DNA of 16,615 nucleotides from an uncultured Moraxella sp. (GTDB taxonomy: Bacteria > Pseudomonadota > Gammaproteobacteria > Pseudomonadales > Moraxellaceae), in assembly GCA_937975585.1 (NCBI GenBank), contig CALJUC010000303.1, positions 1 to 16,615 on the forward strand. The letters are read 5' to 3'. A program made the position numbers and the translations under genes. Positions 8,277-15,945 of the stretch are shown one piece after another; position 1 is the stretch's first letter, and each line of letters begins with the position of its first letter. Under the pieces are notes generated by a model. That model had not been told where the DNA came from, ran no database searches, and saw only the letters and a list, made by a program, of their open reading frames with translations.

Positions 8277-9458
8277 TTATAGCGCTTGGTTTAAGATACG
8301 CTCAGACACCGTTAAGTCATTGCTACGATGCTCACCCAAAGACACCATATTATGATCTTTTAGCTGCTGCAAAATCGGCGCAATTGCACGACTATCCAAA
8401 TCGACATCCGCAAAACGTACCGGCAAGCCTAATTCACGGAAAAAACCTTCAGTTTTGTCAATCGCTTGCTCAATACGTTCATCATCATCTAACTGCGTAT
8501 CGATGTGCCATACATTGGTAGCGTACTGCAGTAGCTTATCTCGCTTGCTATCTTTAAGCTCACGCATTACAGCAGGCAGAATAATCGTTAAGGTACGCGC
8601 ATGGTCAAGTCCATGTAGCGAGGTTAACTCATGACCAATCATATGAGTGGTCCAGTCTTGTGGCACACCGGCACCAATCAGACCATTTAATGCCATGGTC
8701 GCGGTCCACATGATATTTTTACGTGTTTGCATATCATTGGGTTTAGCCTTTACCGCATGGCCTTCTTCGATAAGAATTTTTAGCAGACTTTCACTAAAGC
8801 TATCTTGCACTTTGGCATTGACAGGATAAGTTAAATATTGCTCCATGACGTGGACAAAGGCATCGGCAATACCGTTCATGACTTGGCGCTCGGGTAAGGT
8901 CAAGGTCTTGGCGGGGTCTAAAATCGAAAACTGCGGGAATGCCGCAGGGTTACCAAAGGCTAACTTCGCATGGCGCTCGCTATGATTGACCACGCCCCCG
9001 CTATTCATCTCAGAACCGGTTGCTGGAATGGTCAAGACGGTCCCTAATGGTAACGCAGTGTTAATATCTGACGTGCGTTGCAATAATGACTGCCAGGCTT
9101 TTTCATGGTCGTTATCGTCTTCAAGCGTTGCCGTTAATGCGATAAACTTGGTACCATCAAGGACTGAACCCCCACCCACGGCCAGCAAAAAGTCGATATT
9201 ATTCGCATGTACCATATCCACGGCTTTCATTAGTGTGGTAAATTCCGGGTTTGGTTCAATGCCACCAAACTCAAATACCTCACGCTGCTTGCCTGCCAAA
9301 GCCGCTCTGACTTCATCCAACGTGCCATTTTTTTTGACCGAGCCACCGCCATAGGTGATTAACACACGCGCATTATCCGGTACCAAATCCGCCAATGTGG
9401 CAATTTGCCCTTCCCCGAACACAATACGTACTGGATTATAGTATTGAAAGTTTTTCAT
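8277..9458 (-). CDS. yqhD: Iron-containing NADPH-dependent alcohol/aldehyde dehydrogenase, YqhD type
   Basis: This 393-residue cytoplasmic enzyme matches Escherichia coli YqhD (387 residues) almost end to end as I recall it. The YqhD family reduces aldehydes to alcohols with NADPH and helps detoxify reactive aldehydes such as those from lipid peroxidation. The N-terminal nucleotide-binding half shows ITYGGGSVKK (residues ~34-43) and AVGGGSVLDGTKF (~93-105), both diagnostic of the family. The metal site is intact: D199, H203, H272 and H286, exactly five residues on from D194/H198/H267/H281 of YqhD. The start ATG is preceded by AGGG about seven bases upstream. It lies 44 bases downstream of the RNase R gene on the same strand, with no terminator seen between, so co-transcription is possible. 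The shared bidirectional terminator follows. No neighbouring regulator of the YqhC type is present in the window. Confidence 0.93.
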   Translation of the reverse strand: MKNFQYYNPVRIVFGEGQIATLADLVPDNARVLITYGGGSVKKNGTLDEVRAALAGKQREVFEFGGIEPNPEFTTLMKAVDMVHANNIDFLLAVGGGSVLDGTKFIALTATLEDDNDHEKAWQSLLQRTSDINTALPLGTVLTIPATGSEMNSGGVVNHSERHAKLAFGNPAAFPQFSILDPAKTLTLPERQVMNGIADAFVHVMEQYLTYPVNAKVQDSFSESLLKILIEEGHAVKAKPNDMQTRKNIMWTATMALNGLIGAGVPQDWTTHMIGHELTSLHGLDHARTLTIILPAVMRELKDSKRDKLLQYATNVWHIDTQLDDDERIEQAIDKTEGFFRELGLPVRFADVDLDSRAIAPILQQLKDHNMVSLGEHRSNDLTVSERILNQAL

Positions 9459-9502
9459 CTGGTTACCCTACTTATCTTTTTAAAAATTAACAATTTTAGG
9501 CA

Positions 9503-11812
9503 TTAACGACGGCGTTTTTTGCTATTGGATTTTTTAGCGATTGTTTTTGGCTTAGCATCAGCTTGCTCATTGGGCTTTGGGCCACGTTGTTTGCCTTTAC
9601 CACGGTTGTTAAACTCTGACTTTGCCAACTGTGCAACCAAGTCAAAATCAATCTGTTGGGTGTCCATGTTCACCGCAGCGACTTTAACGCGTAGTTTGTC
9701 ACCTAGCCCAAACAACATGCCAGATTTTTCGCCAAATAACTGCTGCGCTCGCTCATCGTAAACAAAGTAATCTTGCCCCAAGTGCGAGATATGAATCAAA
9801 CCATCAATCAGCACATCGGTTAGGGTAACAAATAGACCAAAACTGGTCACTGTGGTCACCACCGCATCGTATTCTTCACCGATATGGTCGCGCATATAGT
9901 TGGCTTTGAGCCATTGCTCAACAAAACGACTTGCCTCATCAGCCCGGCGTTCGGTCATTGAAGTTTGTTCACCGGCATCTTCCAGCGACCAATCCGGCAC
10001 AGGCGCTTTTTTGCCCGTGACTTTAGCCTTAATCGCACGATGGAGCATCAAGTCAGGATAACGACGAATCGGTGAGGTAAAGTGGCTGTACTCATCATAC
10101 GCCAAGCCAAAGTGGCCAATATTGGTCGGTGAGTAATTGGCTTGCTGCATCGAGCGTAATAACACACTGTGAATACTCACTGCATCCGGGCGATTACGGG
10201 TCGCTTCGATGATACGCTGATAATCCGCTTGGGTCGGATTTTCTTCAGGGAACGACAAACCAAAATGCTTCACAAAGTCACTCACGCGAGCAGCACGTTC
10301 AGCCTCTGGCGTGTCATGGTTACGATACAATACAGGTAATTCATGCTTTAACGAAAAATCAGCTGCACAGGTATTAGCGAGCAACATCATCTCTTCGATA
10401 AGCTTATGCGAATCGCCTCGGGTACGAGGAATAATATTGCTAATCTTGCCCGACTCGTCAAACTTGATATAAGTTTCGATGGTTTCAAATTCCATCGCAT
10501 GACGTTCTTCACGCTTGACCAATAGCACTTGGTACAAGTCATATAGCACATCAATCGATTTTTTCACCGCTTTATTGTTGGTGATGCTGACTGGCACTTC
10601 CGCTTTTTGTGGTTCGCCTTTTAGATTAGCAAAGTAATCATTGACTTGGTTATAGGTCAGACGTGCTTGTGAGTGCATGACACTTGGATAAAACTCATAA
10701 CTGGTCACCTTGCCTGCCCGCGATAAGTTAATATCAGCGACCATACACAGACGGTCGACTTGCGGATTCAGTGAACATAGACCATTTGATAGTTTTTCTG
10801 GCAGCATCGGAACGACAAAATGTGGGAAATACACGGAGGTACCACGCTCATAGGCTTCTTGGTCAAGCACTGAGTTGGCAGTCACATAATGGCTGACATC
10901 AGCAATCGCTACCACTAAGCGATATCCCCCACCGCGGCGTTTTTCGGCATACACTGCATCATCAAAGTCGCGTGAATCTTCACCATCAATCGTTACCAGT
11001 GGCAAATCGCGTAAGTCAATACGACCGGCAAATTCTTGCTCAGTTGGCTCTTGGTACGCATCGACTTGCTTCATCACGGCACGGCTAAATTCATGCGGAA
11101 TATCATAGTTAAGTAACGTGGTTTTGATAATCAGCTCGCGCTCATTGTCATCGACCAAGCTTTCAATCACTTTACCCGTGGCAAACTCATGTTGCGTTGG
11201 GTAGTCGATAATACCGGCTTTTACAGGATAGCCAATTTTTACGTCCATTTCCGCGACATTGTCATCTGTTACCGTAATCGGCTGATGACCATTTGGGCTA
11301 ATGAGTTCAACAAAATAGCCGTCGTCATCTTTTTGTAAGGTGCCGATATAATGCTCTTGGGCGCGCTCAACGACTTCAATCACACGTCCCATAATGCGAC
11401 CGCGATTGTCACTGCTCGTCGCCACGGCTTTGACCTTATCACCATGAAACACCCAACGCATTTCGGTTTCATTCAAGAACAAATCTGGCATATCATCCAA
11501 CACCACAAAGCCAAAGCCTTTGGCATGGGCGGATACAACGCCTGTCACCGTGTCATTTTCGGTAATCGGACGATAAATGAACGGATTGCCACCATCGGCA
11601 TCACGGCTCACCTGACCATCACGTAGCATAGCGCGCAAACGATTGCCCAATGCATCATATTGGATATCGTCTAGCTCAAAGTGATTGGCCAACTCATGCT
11701 GCGTTGCCTCACCTTTTTCAATTAAGGTCTGCAAAATCAATAAACGACTTGGGATAGGATTATCATAATTAGCGGCTTCTACAGCCGCATTGGGGTCTTG
11801 CCAATGATTCAT
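9503..11812 (-). CDS. rnr: Ribonuclease R (3'-5' exoribonuclease)
   Basis: This 769-residue cytoplasmic enzyme degrades structured RNA processively from the 3' end and acts in mRNA and rRNA quality control. The domains are in RNase R order: an N-terminal winged-helix module (~20-75, NPIPSRLLILQTL onward), two cold-shock-like OB domains (~88-230), the RNB catalytic domain (~265-600), an S1 domain (~644-725), and a basic tail rich in Lys/Arg ending KKRRR. The catalytic acidic residues are present in IDGEDSRDFDDAV as D276, D282, D284 and D285, equivalent to D272/D278/D280/D281 of the E. coli enzyme. The HTH module and basic tail separate it from RNase II. The start codon has no strong ribosome-binding site (A-rich upstream). 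A 394-base non-coding stretch lies upstream and yqhD lies downstream. Confidence 0.96.
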   Translation of the reverse strand: MNHWQDPNAAVEAANYDNPIPSRLLILQTLIEKGEATQHELANHFELDDIQYDALGNRLRAMLRDGQVSRDADGGNPFIYRPITENDTVTGVVSAHAKGFGFVVLDDMPDLFLNETEMRWVFHGDKVKAVATSSDNRGRIMGRVIEVVERAQEHYIGTLQKDDDGYFVELISPNGHQPITVTDDNVAEMDVKIGYPVKAGIIDYPTQHEFATGKVIESLVDDNERELIIKTTLLNYDIPHEFSRAVMKQVDAYQEPTEQEFAGRIDLRDLPLVTIDGEDSRDFDDAVYAEKRRGGGYRLVVAIADVSHYVTANSVLDQEAYERGTSVYFPHFVVPMLPEKLSNGLCSLNPQVDRLCMVADINLSRAGKVTSYEFYPSVMHSQARLTYNQVNDYFANLKGEPQKAEVPVSITNNKAVKKSIDVLYDLYQVLLVKREERHAMEFETIETYIKFDESGKISNIIPRTRGDSHKLIEEMMLLANTCAADFSLKHELPVLYRNHDTPEAERAARVSDFVKHFGLSFPEENPTQADYQRIIEATRNRPDAVSIHSVLLRSMQQANYSPTNIGHFGLAYDEYSHFTSPIRRYPDLMLHRAIKAKVTGKKAPVPDWSLEDAGEQTSMTERRADEASRFVEQWLKANYMRDHIGEEYDAVVTTVTSFGLFVTLTDVLIDGLIHISHLGQDYFVYDERAQQLFGEKSGMLFGLGDKLRVKVAAVNMDTQQIDFDLVAQLAKSEFNNRGKGKQRGPKPNEQADAKPKTIAKKSNSKKRRR

Positions 11813-12041
11813 AAGTAATATCTTTTTTAAAATGAAAAAATAACTGTTGTTGTGAAAATAGATAATATCTAAAACGCTAAAAAATCTCGTAAAAATTTTA
11901 AGTAGGGTATAGCGTCATTTTTTTAAGATTGATTCAGATTACTGTAACATAAAATGGGCTGTATAACCTCGCTAGCCTATAAAAAGTTCCAAAAATTCGC
12001 TACAGTCTACTATCAACGCTATGTCTAACCTTATAGGATAA

Positions 12042-12058
12042 CCATAGAATAACTATGG
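12042..12058. repeat. Short perfect inverted repeat in the rnr upstream region
   Basis: CCATAG (12042-12047) and CTATGG (12053-12058) flank a 5-base spacer. It could be an operator or a small hairpin; neither neighbouring T-tract nor coding context decides. Short dyads of this size also occur by chance in A/T-rich DNA. Confidence 0.35.
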
Positions 12059-12099
12059 GCGTTAATCAGTTATATGGGGACTGACATGTCATCTAACAA

Positions 12100-12130
12100 T
12101 AAAAAAACCCAATACAGTGATTGTATTGGG
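12100..12130 (-). terminator. Intrinsic terminator of the CsbD-like gene
   Basis: A perfect 9-bp stem (CCCAATACA 12108-12116 with TGTATTGGG 12122-12130) with a 5-base loop is followed on the minus strand by seven T (12101-12107). There is no T-run on the plus-strand side, so it acts leftward only and insulates rnr from the genes to its right. Confidence 0.88.
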
Positions 12131-12206
12131 CTAGATGCTAATTAGCGCACGGCTTTATGGTATCAGGTTTTGCGAACTTAGAGATACCCATGACAGCTAG
12201 CAAATA

Positions 12207-12431
12207 TTAGACATCTTTCTTGTCATCATCTTTGTCGAATTTATCTAACCACTGATTAACTTCATGGGTGATAACTTCTTTCGCATGACCATAACGCTCA
12301 TGGATTTTACCAATTAGACTATCTGTTTTACCATCTAGGGTGGTAACGTCATCATCAGTCAATTTACCCCATTGTTGTTTGACTTCACCCTTCAGTTGTT
12401 CCCATTTACCGGTTAAGCGATCAGTATTCAT
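12207..12431 (-). CDS. CsbD-like (YjbJ) small stress protein
   Basis: This 74-residue, highly charged, hydrophilic protein has the CsbD signature: an N-terminal N-T-D-R-L-x-G-K-W-x-Q-L-K-G-E-V-K segment followed by W-G-K-L-T-D-D-D and a central G-K-T-D-x-L-x-G-K-I. The family (E. coli YjbJ, Bacillus CsbD) is abundant under general stress, and its molecular role is unknown. The C-terminus ends in a Lys/Asp cluster (KDDDKKDV). The start ATG has the best ribosome-binding site in the window, AAGGAG (12438-12443) six bases upstream, in line with strong expression. A GATAAT hexamer at 12458-12463 would give a leader of about 20 bases, but no good -35 accompanies it. It has its own terminator, so it is probably monocistronic. 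Confidence 0.92.
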   Translation of the reverse strand: MNTDRLTGKWEQLKGEVKQQWGKLTDDDVTTLDGKTDSLIGKIHERYGHAKEVITHEVNQWLDKFDKDDDKKDV

Positions 12432-12606
12432 AATAGTCTCCTTATTTACAGTGCATTATTATCTTACACATCAATTATTATCGTTATTTTTACGCTTGTT
12501 AAACTGCTTAAGTTATTTTCTTAAGTTTGCTTCAGTAACACTTACTATGCCATATTTCTACTTCAAACGTTGTAATGTTTGGGGATATCGTTGTAACCGA
12601 ATGTTG

Positions 12607-12864
12607 TTATTTATTCCAAATTACCTTGTACTTGGCTTGCAATTCTTCGGGTGTTTCAGGGCGTTCAATATCTTTGATAATGCAATCAATCGGACAAACC
12701 TTGTCACAAGTCGGCTCATCATAAAAGCCCACACACTCGGTACATAGGTCAGGATTGATCACATAGGTCTTTTGCACTTTATTGTCATAGCTGATGGCCT
12801 CATTGGGGCATTCAGGCTCACAAATATCACAATTAATGCAGTCAGCAGTAATTTTTAACGCCAT
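12607..12864 (-). CDS. yfhL: 2[4Fe-4S] ferredoxin, YfhL type
   Basis: This 85-residue soluble electron carrier reads closely like E. coli YfhL: it begins MALKITADCINCD and carries C-x2-C-x2-C-x3-C-P (CINCDICEPECP) for one cluster. A second set, CTECVGFYDEPTCDKVCP, has the long C-x2-C-x8-C-x3-C spacing typical of Allochromatium-type ferredoxins. The start ATG at 12864 is chosen because it aligns with YfhL and has GAAGTGA just upstream; an in-frame GTG at 12873 would add three residues. It sits 91 bases downstream of trhP on the same strand, with a strong hairpin between. YegQ/TrhP-type U32 enzymes are iron-sulfur proteins, so this ferredoxin may supply their electrons; that pairing is inferred from adjacency and from the fact that both are E. 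coli-type homologues. Confidence 0.93.
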   Translation of the reverse strand: MALKITADCINCDICEPECPNEAISYDNKVQKTYVINPDLCTECVGFYDEPTCDKVCPIDCIIKDIERPETPEELQAKYKVIWNK

Positions 12865-12885
12865 AATCGTCACTTCACAAATAGT

Positions 12886-12918
12886 ACGGGATGAACCCTA
12901 TGACCCAGTTCATCCCGT
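12886..12918 (-). other. Strong intercistronic hairpin between trhP and the ferredoxin gene
   Basis: ACGGGATGAAC (12886-12896) and GTTCATCCCGT (12908-12918) form a perfect 11-bp stem with an 11-base loop. Neither side is followed by a T-run, so it does not look like a normal intrinsic terminator. It ends 21 bases before the ferredoxin start codon and lies 38 bases after the trhP stop, so it may act as an mRNA stabiliser, processing site, attenuator or operator. Which of these is not decidable from sequence alone. Confidence 0.7.
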
Positions 12919-12955
12919 TAAAGAAAATTAAGTTCTCAATACGTCATGAAATCGA

Positions 12956-14401
12956 TTAGGTAAAAATCGGCTCATTGACTTGTTTCATAATCAAAGCAAA
13001 TTGCAGCACATCATCGCTCATATCTTTGAACGGATTGGCAATTTGACAGACCCAACCTGACCCCAAGGCCGCTTCAATTGGCTGACCTTTCTTATCCCAC
13101 ATTTCGGTCAACTCATAGCTGACATTACCTTGTGGCGTCATGATTTCAACGGTATCACCGACTGATAGCTTGTTTTTAATCGTTAACGTTAGGCGCTCAG
13201 GGCTAATCTCGGAAATTTCAGCAACAAACTGCTGATAGTCAGTTTTTGATGAACCATATTCATAGTTTTGGTAATCTGAATGCACATGACGACGTAAGAA
13301 ACCTTCAGTATAGCCACGATTGGCTAGGCCATCTAGGGCAGTTACCAAACTGGTATCGAACGGCTTACCCGCTAATGCATCATCAATCGCTTTACGATAC
13401 ACTTGCGCTGTACGTGCCACATAATAATGTGACTTGGTACGGCCTTCAATTTTTAATGAATGTACGCCCATATTGACCAAATCCGGTACAAGCTCCACCG
13501 CACGCAAGTCTTTTGAGTTCATGATATAAGTACCATGTTCATCTTCGAACATCGCCATCAATTCACCTGGGCGACCCTGTTCTTCAATCAGTACCACTTC
13601 ATCCGATGGCGCTTGTACATAGTCATCCCCCATCACCACATCGCCATTTAAATTGACATTGCCAATCGCATTGGCCTCTGTGGTTTGACTTGGGATAAAT
13701 ACTTCAGGATTGGCAACCGGTACGATGTCACCGGTTTCATTTTCTGTGGCTTTATAGGTGTTGTACGACCAACGACAGGCATTGGTACAAGTACCTTGGT
13801 TGGCATCGCGTTTGTTGATATAGCCAGATAGCAGGCAACGGCCTGAGTATGCCATACACAGCGCACCATGAACGAACACCTCGATTTCCATATCAGGGAC
13901 TTCTTCGATGATTTGTTCGATTTCTTTGAGTGATAATTCACGTGACAAAATCACACGGCTCACGCCCATTTGCTTCCAAAACTTCACGGTCGCCCAGTTT
14001 ACGGCATTGGCCTGTACAGACAAATGAATCACTTGCTCAGGAAATGCTTCACGCACCATCATAATCATACCGGCATCTGACATAATCAGCGCATCTGGTT
14101 TCATGTCAATGACAGGACGAATGTCTTCAATAAACGTCTTAAGCTTGGCATTATGAGCCTGAATATTGACCACCACATAAAAATGCTTGCCCAAGCTATG
14201 CGCGTATTCGATACCTTTACGTAGATTTTCTTCATCAAAATCATTGTTGCGCACACGTAGGCTATAGCGCGCTTGACCAGCATACACCGCATCTGCACCA
14301 TAGGCAAACGCATATTGCATATTTCGAAAAGTACCGGCAGGGCAAAGTAACTCCGCTCTGCGTAGTGGTAAGGTTGGGGATTGTTCAGCAGATTGGCTCA
14401 T
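12956..14401 (-). CDS. trhP: tRNA 5-hydroxyuridine synthesis protein TrhP (YegQ), peptidase U32 family
   Basis: This protein of 481 residues from ATG 14401 matches E. coli YegQ/TrhP (453 residues) over nearly its whole length, for example ELLCPAGTFRNM, AYGADAVYAGQARYSLR and HLSVQANAVNWATVKFW. TrhP is required for prephenate-dependent hydroxylation of wobble uridine 34 (ho5U), the first step to cmo5U; despite the family name it is not expected to be a protease. Four conserved cysteines (C182, C189, C205, C209) in CMAYSGRC...GTCTNAC are the probable iron-sulfur ligands. Residues ~220-285 form a longer, less conserved insert than in E. coli. The frame is open to an ATG at 14467, but a TGGTATAAT promoter element lies between 14467 and 14401, and homology begins after residue 10 of the shorter form, so 14401 is preferred. 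A ferredoxin gene follows. Confidence 0.94.
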   Translation of the reverse strand: MSQSAEQSPTLPLRRAELLCPAGTFRNMQYAFAYGADAVYAGQARYSLRVRNNDFDEENLRKGIEYAHSLGKHFYVVVNIQAHNAKLKTFIEDIRPVIDMKPDALIMSDAGMIMMVREAFPEQVIHLSVQANAVNWATVKFWKQMGVSRVILSRELSLKEIEQIIEEVPDMEIEVFVHGALCMAYSGRCLLSGYINKRDANQGTCTNACRWSYNTYKATENETGDIVPVANPEVFIPSQTTEANAIGNVNLNGDVVMGDDYVQAPSDEVVLIEEQGRPGELMAMFEDEHGTYIMNSKDLRAVELVPDLVNMGVHSLKIEGRTKSHYYVARTAQVYRKAIDDALAGKPFDTSLVTALDGLANRGYTEGFLRRHVHSDYQNYEYGSSKTDYQQFVAEISEISPERLTLTIKNKLSVGDTVEIMTPQGNVSYELTEMWDKKGQPIEAALGSGWVCQIANPFKDMSDDVLQFALIMKQVNEPIFT

Positions 14402-14444
14402 GACAGACTCGTAATAATTGGCAAATAAATTTTTGAATTTGCCT

Positions 14445-14453
14445 ATTATACCA
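14445..14453 (-). promoter_or_regulatory. Extended -10 promoter element for trhP
   Basis: On the minus strand this reads TGGTATAAT, a consensus extended -10 (TGnTATAAT). No convincing -35 is seen, which extended -10 promoters tolerate. It would start RNA around 14438, giving a leader of about 36 bases before ATG 14401. Confidence 0.55.
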
Positions 14454-14479
14454 AATTTCAATGCCATCCGTGGGAAACT

Positions 14480-14494
14480 TGAGTAAATTACTCA
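14480..14494. repeat. Palindrome upstream of the trhP promoter
   Basis: TGAGTAAATTACTCA is a perfect 7+1+7 palindrome. It sits about 27 bases upstream of the trhP -10 element and 25 bases before the rightmost trhP start candidate. It could be an operator for a dimeric regulator; it could also be a weak hairpin at the end of the flavodoxin-family transcript, since only a short T-run follows on the minus strand. Confidence 0.4.
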
Positions 14495-14518
14495 GGAATA
14501 ATTTTATGAACCTGATGG

Positions 14519-14989
14519 CTAAAGACTACCAATCGATAGCCCCGCCGCTACAGTTAAAGCCAATTCGCTTACCTGCGCTTCGAACCCATCTTTCCACTCA
14601 CCCTTTAGTACCAACGGCTGCTGTACCCAACGCCAACGTAACCCTTTAATAATACTTTCTATCGCACGCTGTGTACCTGTGCCATCCAGGCCTGCACGAA
14701 TATAACAAGCCACTGGTAATCCCTGCTTCTGCTCAAGTACCGGATAAAAAATCCGCTCAAAAAAATCCTTGGTCAATCCCGCCATATAACCAAAATTTTC
14801 AGTCGTACCAATAATAATCGCATCTGCTTGTAATACATCATCGACGGTCGTCGCTAAGGGTGTCTTTAGCACAACGCTGACATTATCAATTAGCTCAGGC
14901 GTGATAGCTTGTTGTGCAAGCTGGGCTAAACGTTGAGTATTTACCGAAGGTACATGAGCAACAATTAATAAGGTTTTATTCGTTAACAT
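14519..14989 (-). CDS. Flavodoxin-family NAD(P)H-dependent oxidoreductase
   Basis: This small cytoplasmic flavoprotein of 156 residues begins at ATG 14989. It has a flavodoxin-like alpha/beta fold. The first strand TLLIVAHVPSVNTQRLA carries the FMN phosphate-binding loop with its S-x-N-T pattern. The segment II-I-G-T-T-E-N-F-G-Y-M-A-G-L-T-K-D-F-F-E-R is the flavin-contacting motif shared by FMN reductase and flavodoxin-like proteins. The substrate cannot be told from sequence. An ATG at 15013 would add eight residues, but it lies only a few bases after the preceding terminator hairpin and lacks a ribosome-binding site, whereas 14989 has GAGTGA upstream and gives the usual family N-terminus. 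It lies between qmcA and trhP on the same strand but is separated from qmcA by a hairpin. Confidence 0.85.
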   Translation of the reverse strand: MLTNKTLLIVAHVPSVNTQRLAQLAQQAITPELIDNVSVVLKTPLATTVDDVLQADAIIIGTTENFGYMAGLTKDFFERIFYPVLEQKQGLPVACYIRAGLDGTGTQRAIESIIKGLRWRWVQQPLVLKGEWKDGFEAQVSELALTVAAGLSIGSL

Positions 14990-15017
14990 AATCAGTTCAC
15001 TCGTTACCGTCATTAAG

Positions 15018-15044
15018 TTAACAAAACCGCTTAAAAAAGCGGTT
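15018..15044 (-). terminator. Intrinsic terminator after qmcA
   Basis: A perfect 8-bp stem (AACCGCTT 15025-15032 with AAGCGGTT 15037-15044) with a 4-base loop is followed on the minus strand by TTTTGTT. The T-tract is short, so some read-through into the flavodoxin-family gene is likely, since no separate promoter for that gene is apparent. Confidence 0.75.
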
Positions 15045-15069
15045 CAGTTATTTATTAATCACTGGTCGG

Positions 15070-15930
15070 TTATGGCCGATGGATTTTATCACCGACTTCG
15101 CCCATCATGCCGCGTACGGTATTCAAAATATCAGCCGGTAAGACAACCGTTTTAGCATTCGATGATTTGGACATGTCCGTCATGGCTTTGATGTATTGTT
15201 CACCCAATAGATATACCAATGGAATCTCACGCTCTCCCACCGCCTCACTAATCAAACGAATCGACTGCTCACTACCACGTGCAAGAACGACTTGTGCTTC
15301 GGCATCACGGCGAGATGCCTCAAGACGTCCATCCGCTTCAGCAATCGCTGCTTGTCTTTGACCATCAGCTTTCGTGACGGTGGCACGGCGTTGACGCTCG
15401 GCAGCGGCTTGCTCTTCCATCGCCATTTGCATGGTCGATGATGGACTAATATCCTGAATTTCAACGGTTTTTAAGGTAATTCCCCAATCTGCAATATCAT
15501 CCGAAATCGCTTGTTTTAATGTGGCTTTTATATTGTCGCGTGATGATAATGCACTGTCAAAGTCCATATCACCAATGATAGAACGTAGTGAGGTTTGCAC
15601 CAAGTTACGAATACCAATCTCATAGTTTTCAATACCATATACCGCGCGTTCAGGGTGTACAATATTGATATAAGCTACTGCATTGGCAATAATCACCACA
15701 TTGTCACGGGTAATCACTTCTTGAGAGGGAATATCCAATACAATGTCTTTTGTTGTGACCTTATAAGCCACTTTATCGACAAACGGAATAATAAAATTTA
15801 ACCCTGGCTCCAAAGTCTGGCTATATTTACCCAAGCGTTGCACAATCCATTTGTAGCCCTGTGGCACAATTTTAATTGATTGATATAAGGTTAATAATAC
15901 CAAAATGGCTAATACAATTGTTATTTCCAT
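15070..15930 (-). CDS. qmcA: SPFH/stomatin-like membrane protein (QmcA family)
   Basis: This 286-residue protein belongs to the SPFH (stomatin/prohibitin/flotillin) family, close in length and sequence to E. coli QmcA. One N-terminal transmembrane helix (~3-20) precedes the SPFH band domain (~20-190, with VPQGYKWIVQRLGKY and PGLNFIIPFVDKV). An Ala/Glu/Arg-rich coiled coil (~165-220, with repeated ADG and EAQ-type segments) follows; SPFH proteins oligomerise through such segments into large membrane cages that organise microdomains and modulate proteases. The start ATG is preceded by AGAGAA about ten bases upstream. It begins 15 bases after the stop of the NfeD-family gene, the standard SPFH-NfeD pairing, and the two are almost certainly one operon. 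Confidence 0.93.
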   Translation of the reverse strand: MEITIVLAILVLLTLYQSIKIVPQGYKWIVQRLGKYSQTLEPGLNFIIPFVDKVAYKVTTKDIVLDIPSQEVITRDNVVIIANAVAYINIVHPERAVYGIENYEIGIRNLVQTSLRSIIGDMDFDSALSSRDNIKATLKQAISDDIADWGITLKTVEIQDISPSSTMQMAMEEQAAAERQRRATVTKADGQRQAAIAEADGRLEASRRDAEAQVVLARGSEQSIRLISEAVGEREIPLVYLLGEQYIKAMTDMSKSSNAKTVVLPADILNTVRGMMGEVGDKIHRP

Positions 15931-15945
15931 AGTTTTTGTTCTCTA

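Larger units (their letters stand above)
11813..12206. other. 394-base non-coding stretch between csbD-like and rnr
   Basis: No credible coding frame is seen. The left third is very A/T-rich and should hold the leftward rnr promoter, but no hexamer pair is convincing. The centre contains a perfect short dyad, CCATAG-AATAA-CTATGG (12042-12058). The right part holds the terminator of the CsbD-like gene (12100-12130). Nothing else can be assigned. Confidence 0.6.

Noticed and set aside
8986..9354. A 122-codon plus-strand frame over the alcohol dehydrogenase gene
   Set aside because: The minus-strand frame encodes an intact YqhD-type enzyme with all metal ligands; this frame is its antisense shadow.
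12340..12747. A 135-codon plus-strand open frame across the csbD-ferredoxin gap
   Set aside because: It runs antisense through the starts of a clear CsbD protein and the end of a clear ferredoxin, has no ribosome-binding site, and its product is low-complexity hydrophobic without a recognisable pattern.
14402..14467. N-terminal extension of TrhP from ATG 14467
   Set aside because: The 22 extra residues are absent from E. coli TrhP as recalled, and the segment contains a consensus extended -10 promoter that fits the shorter start.
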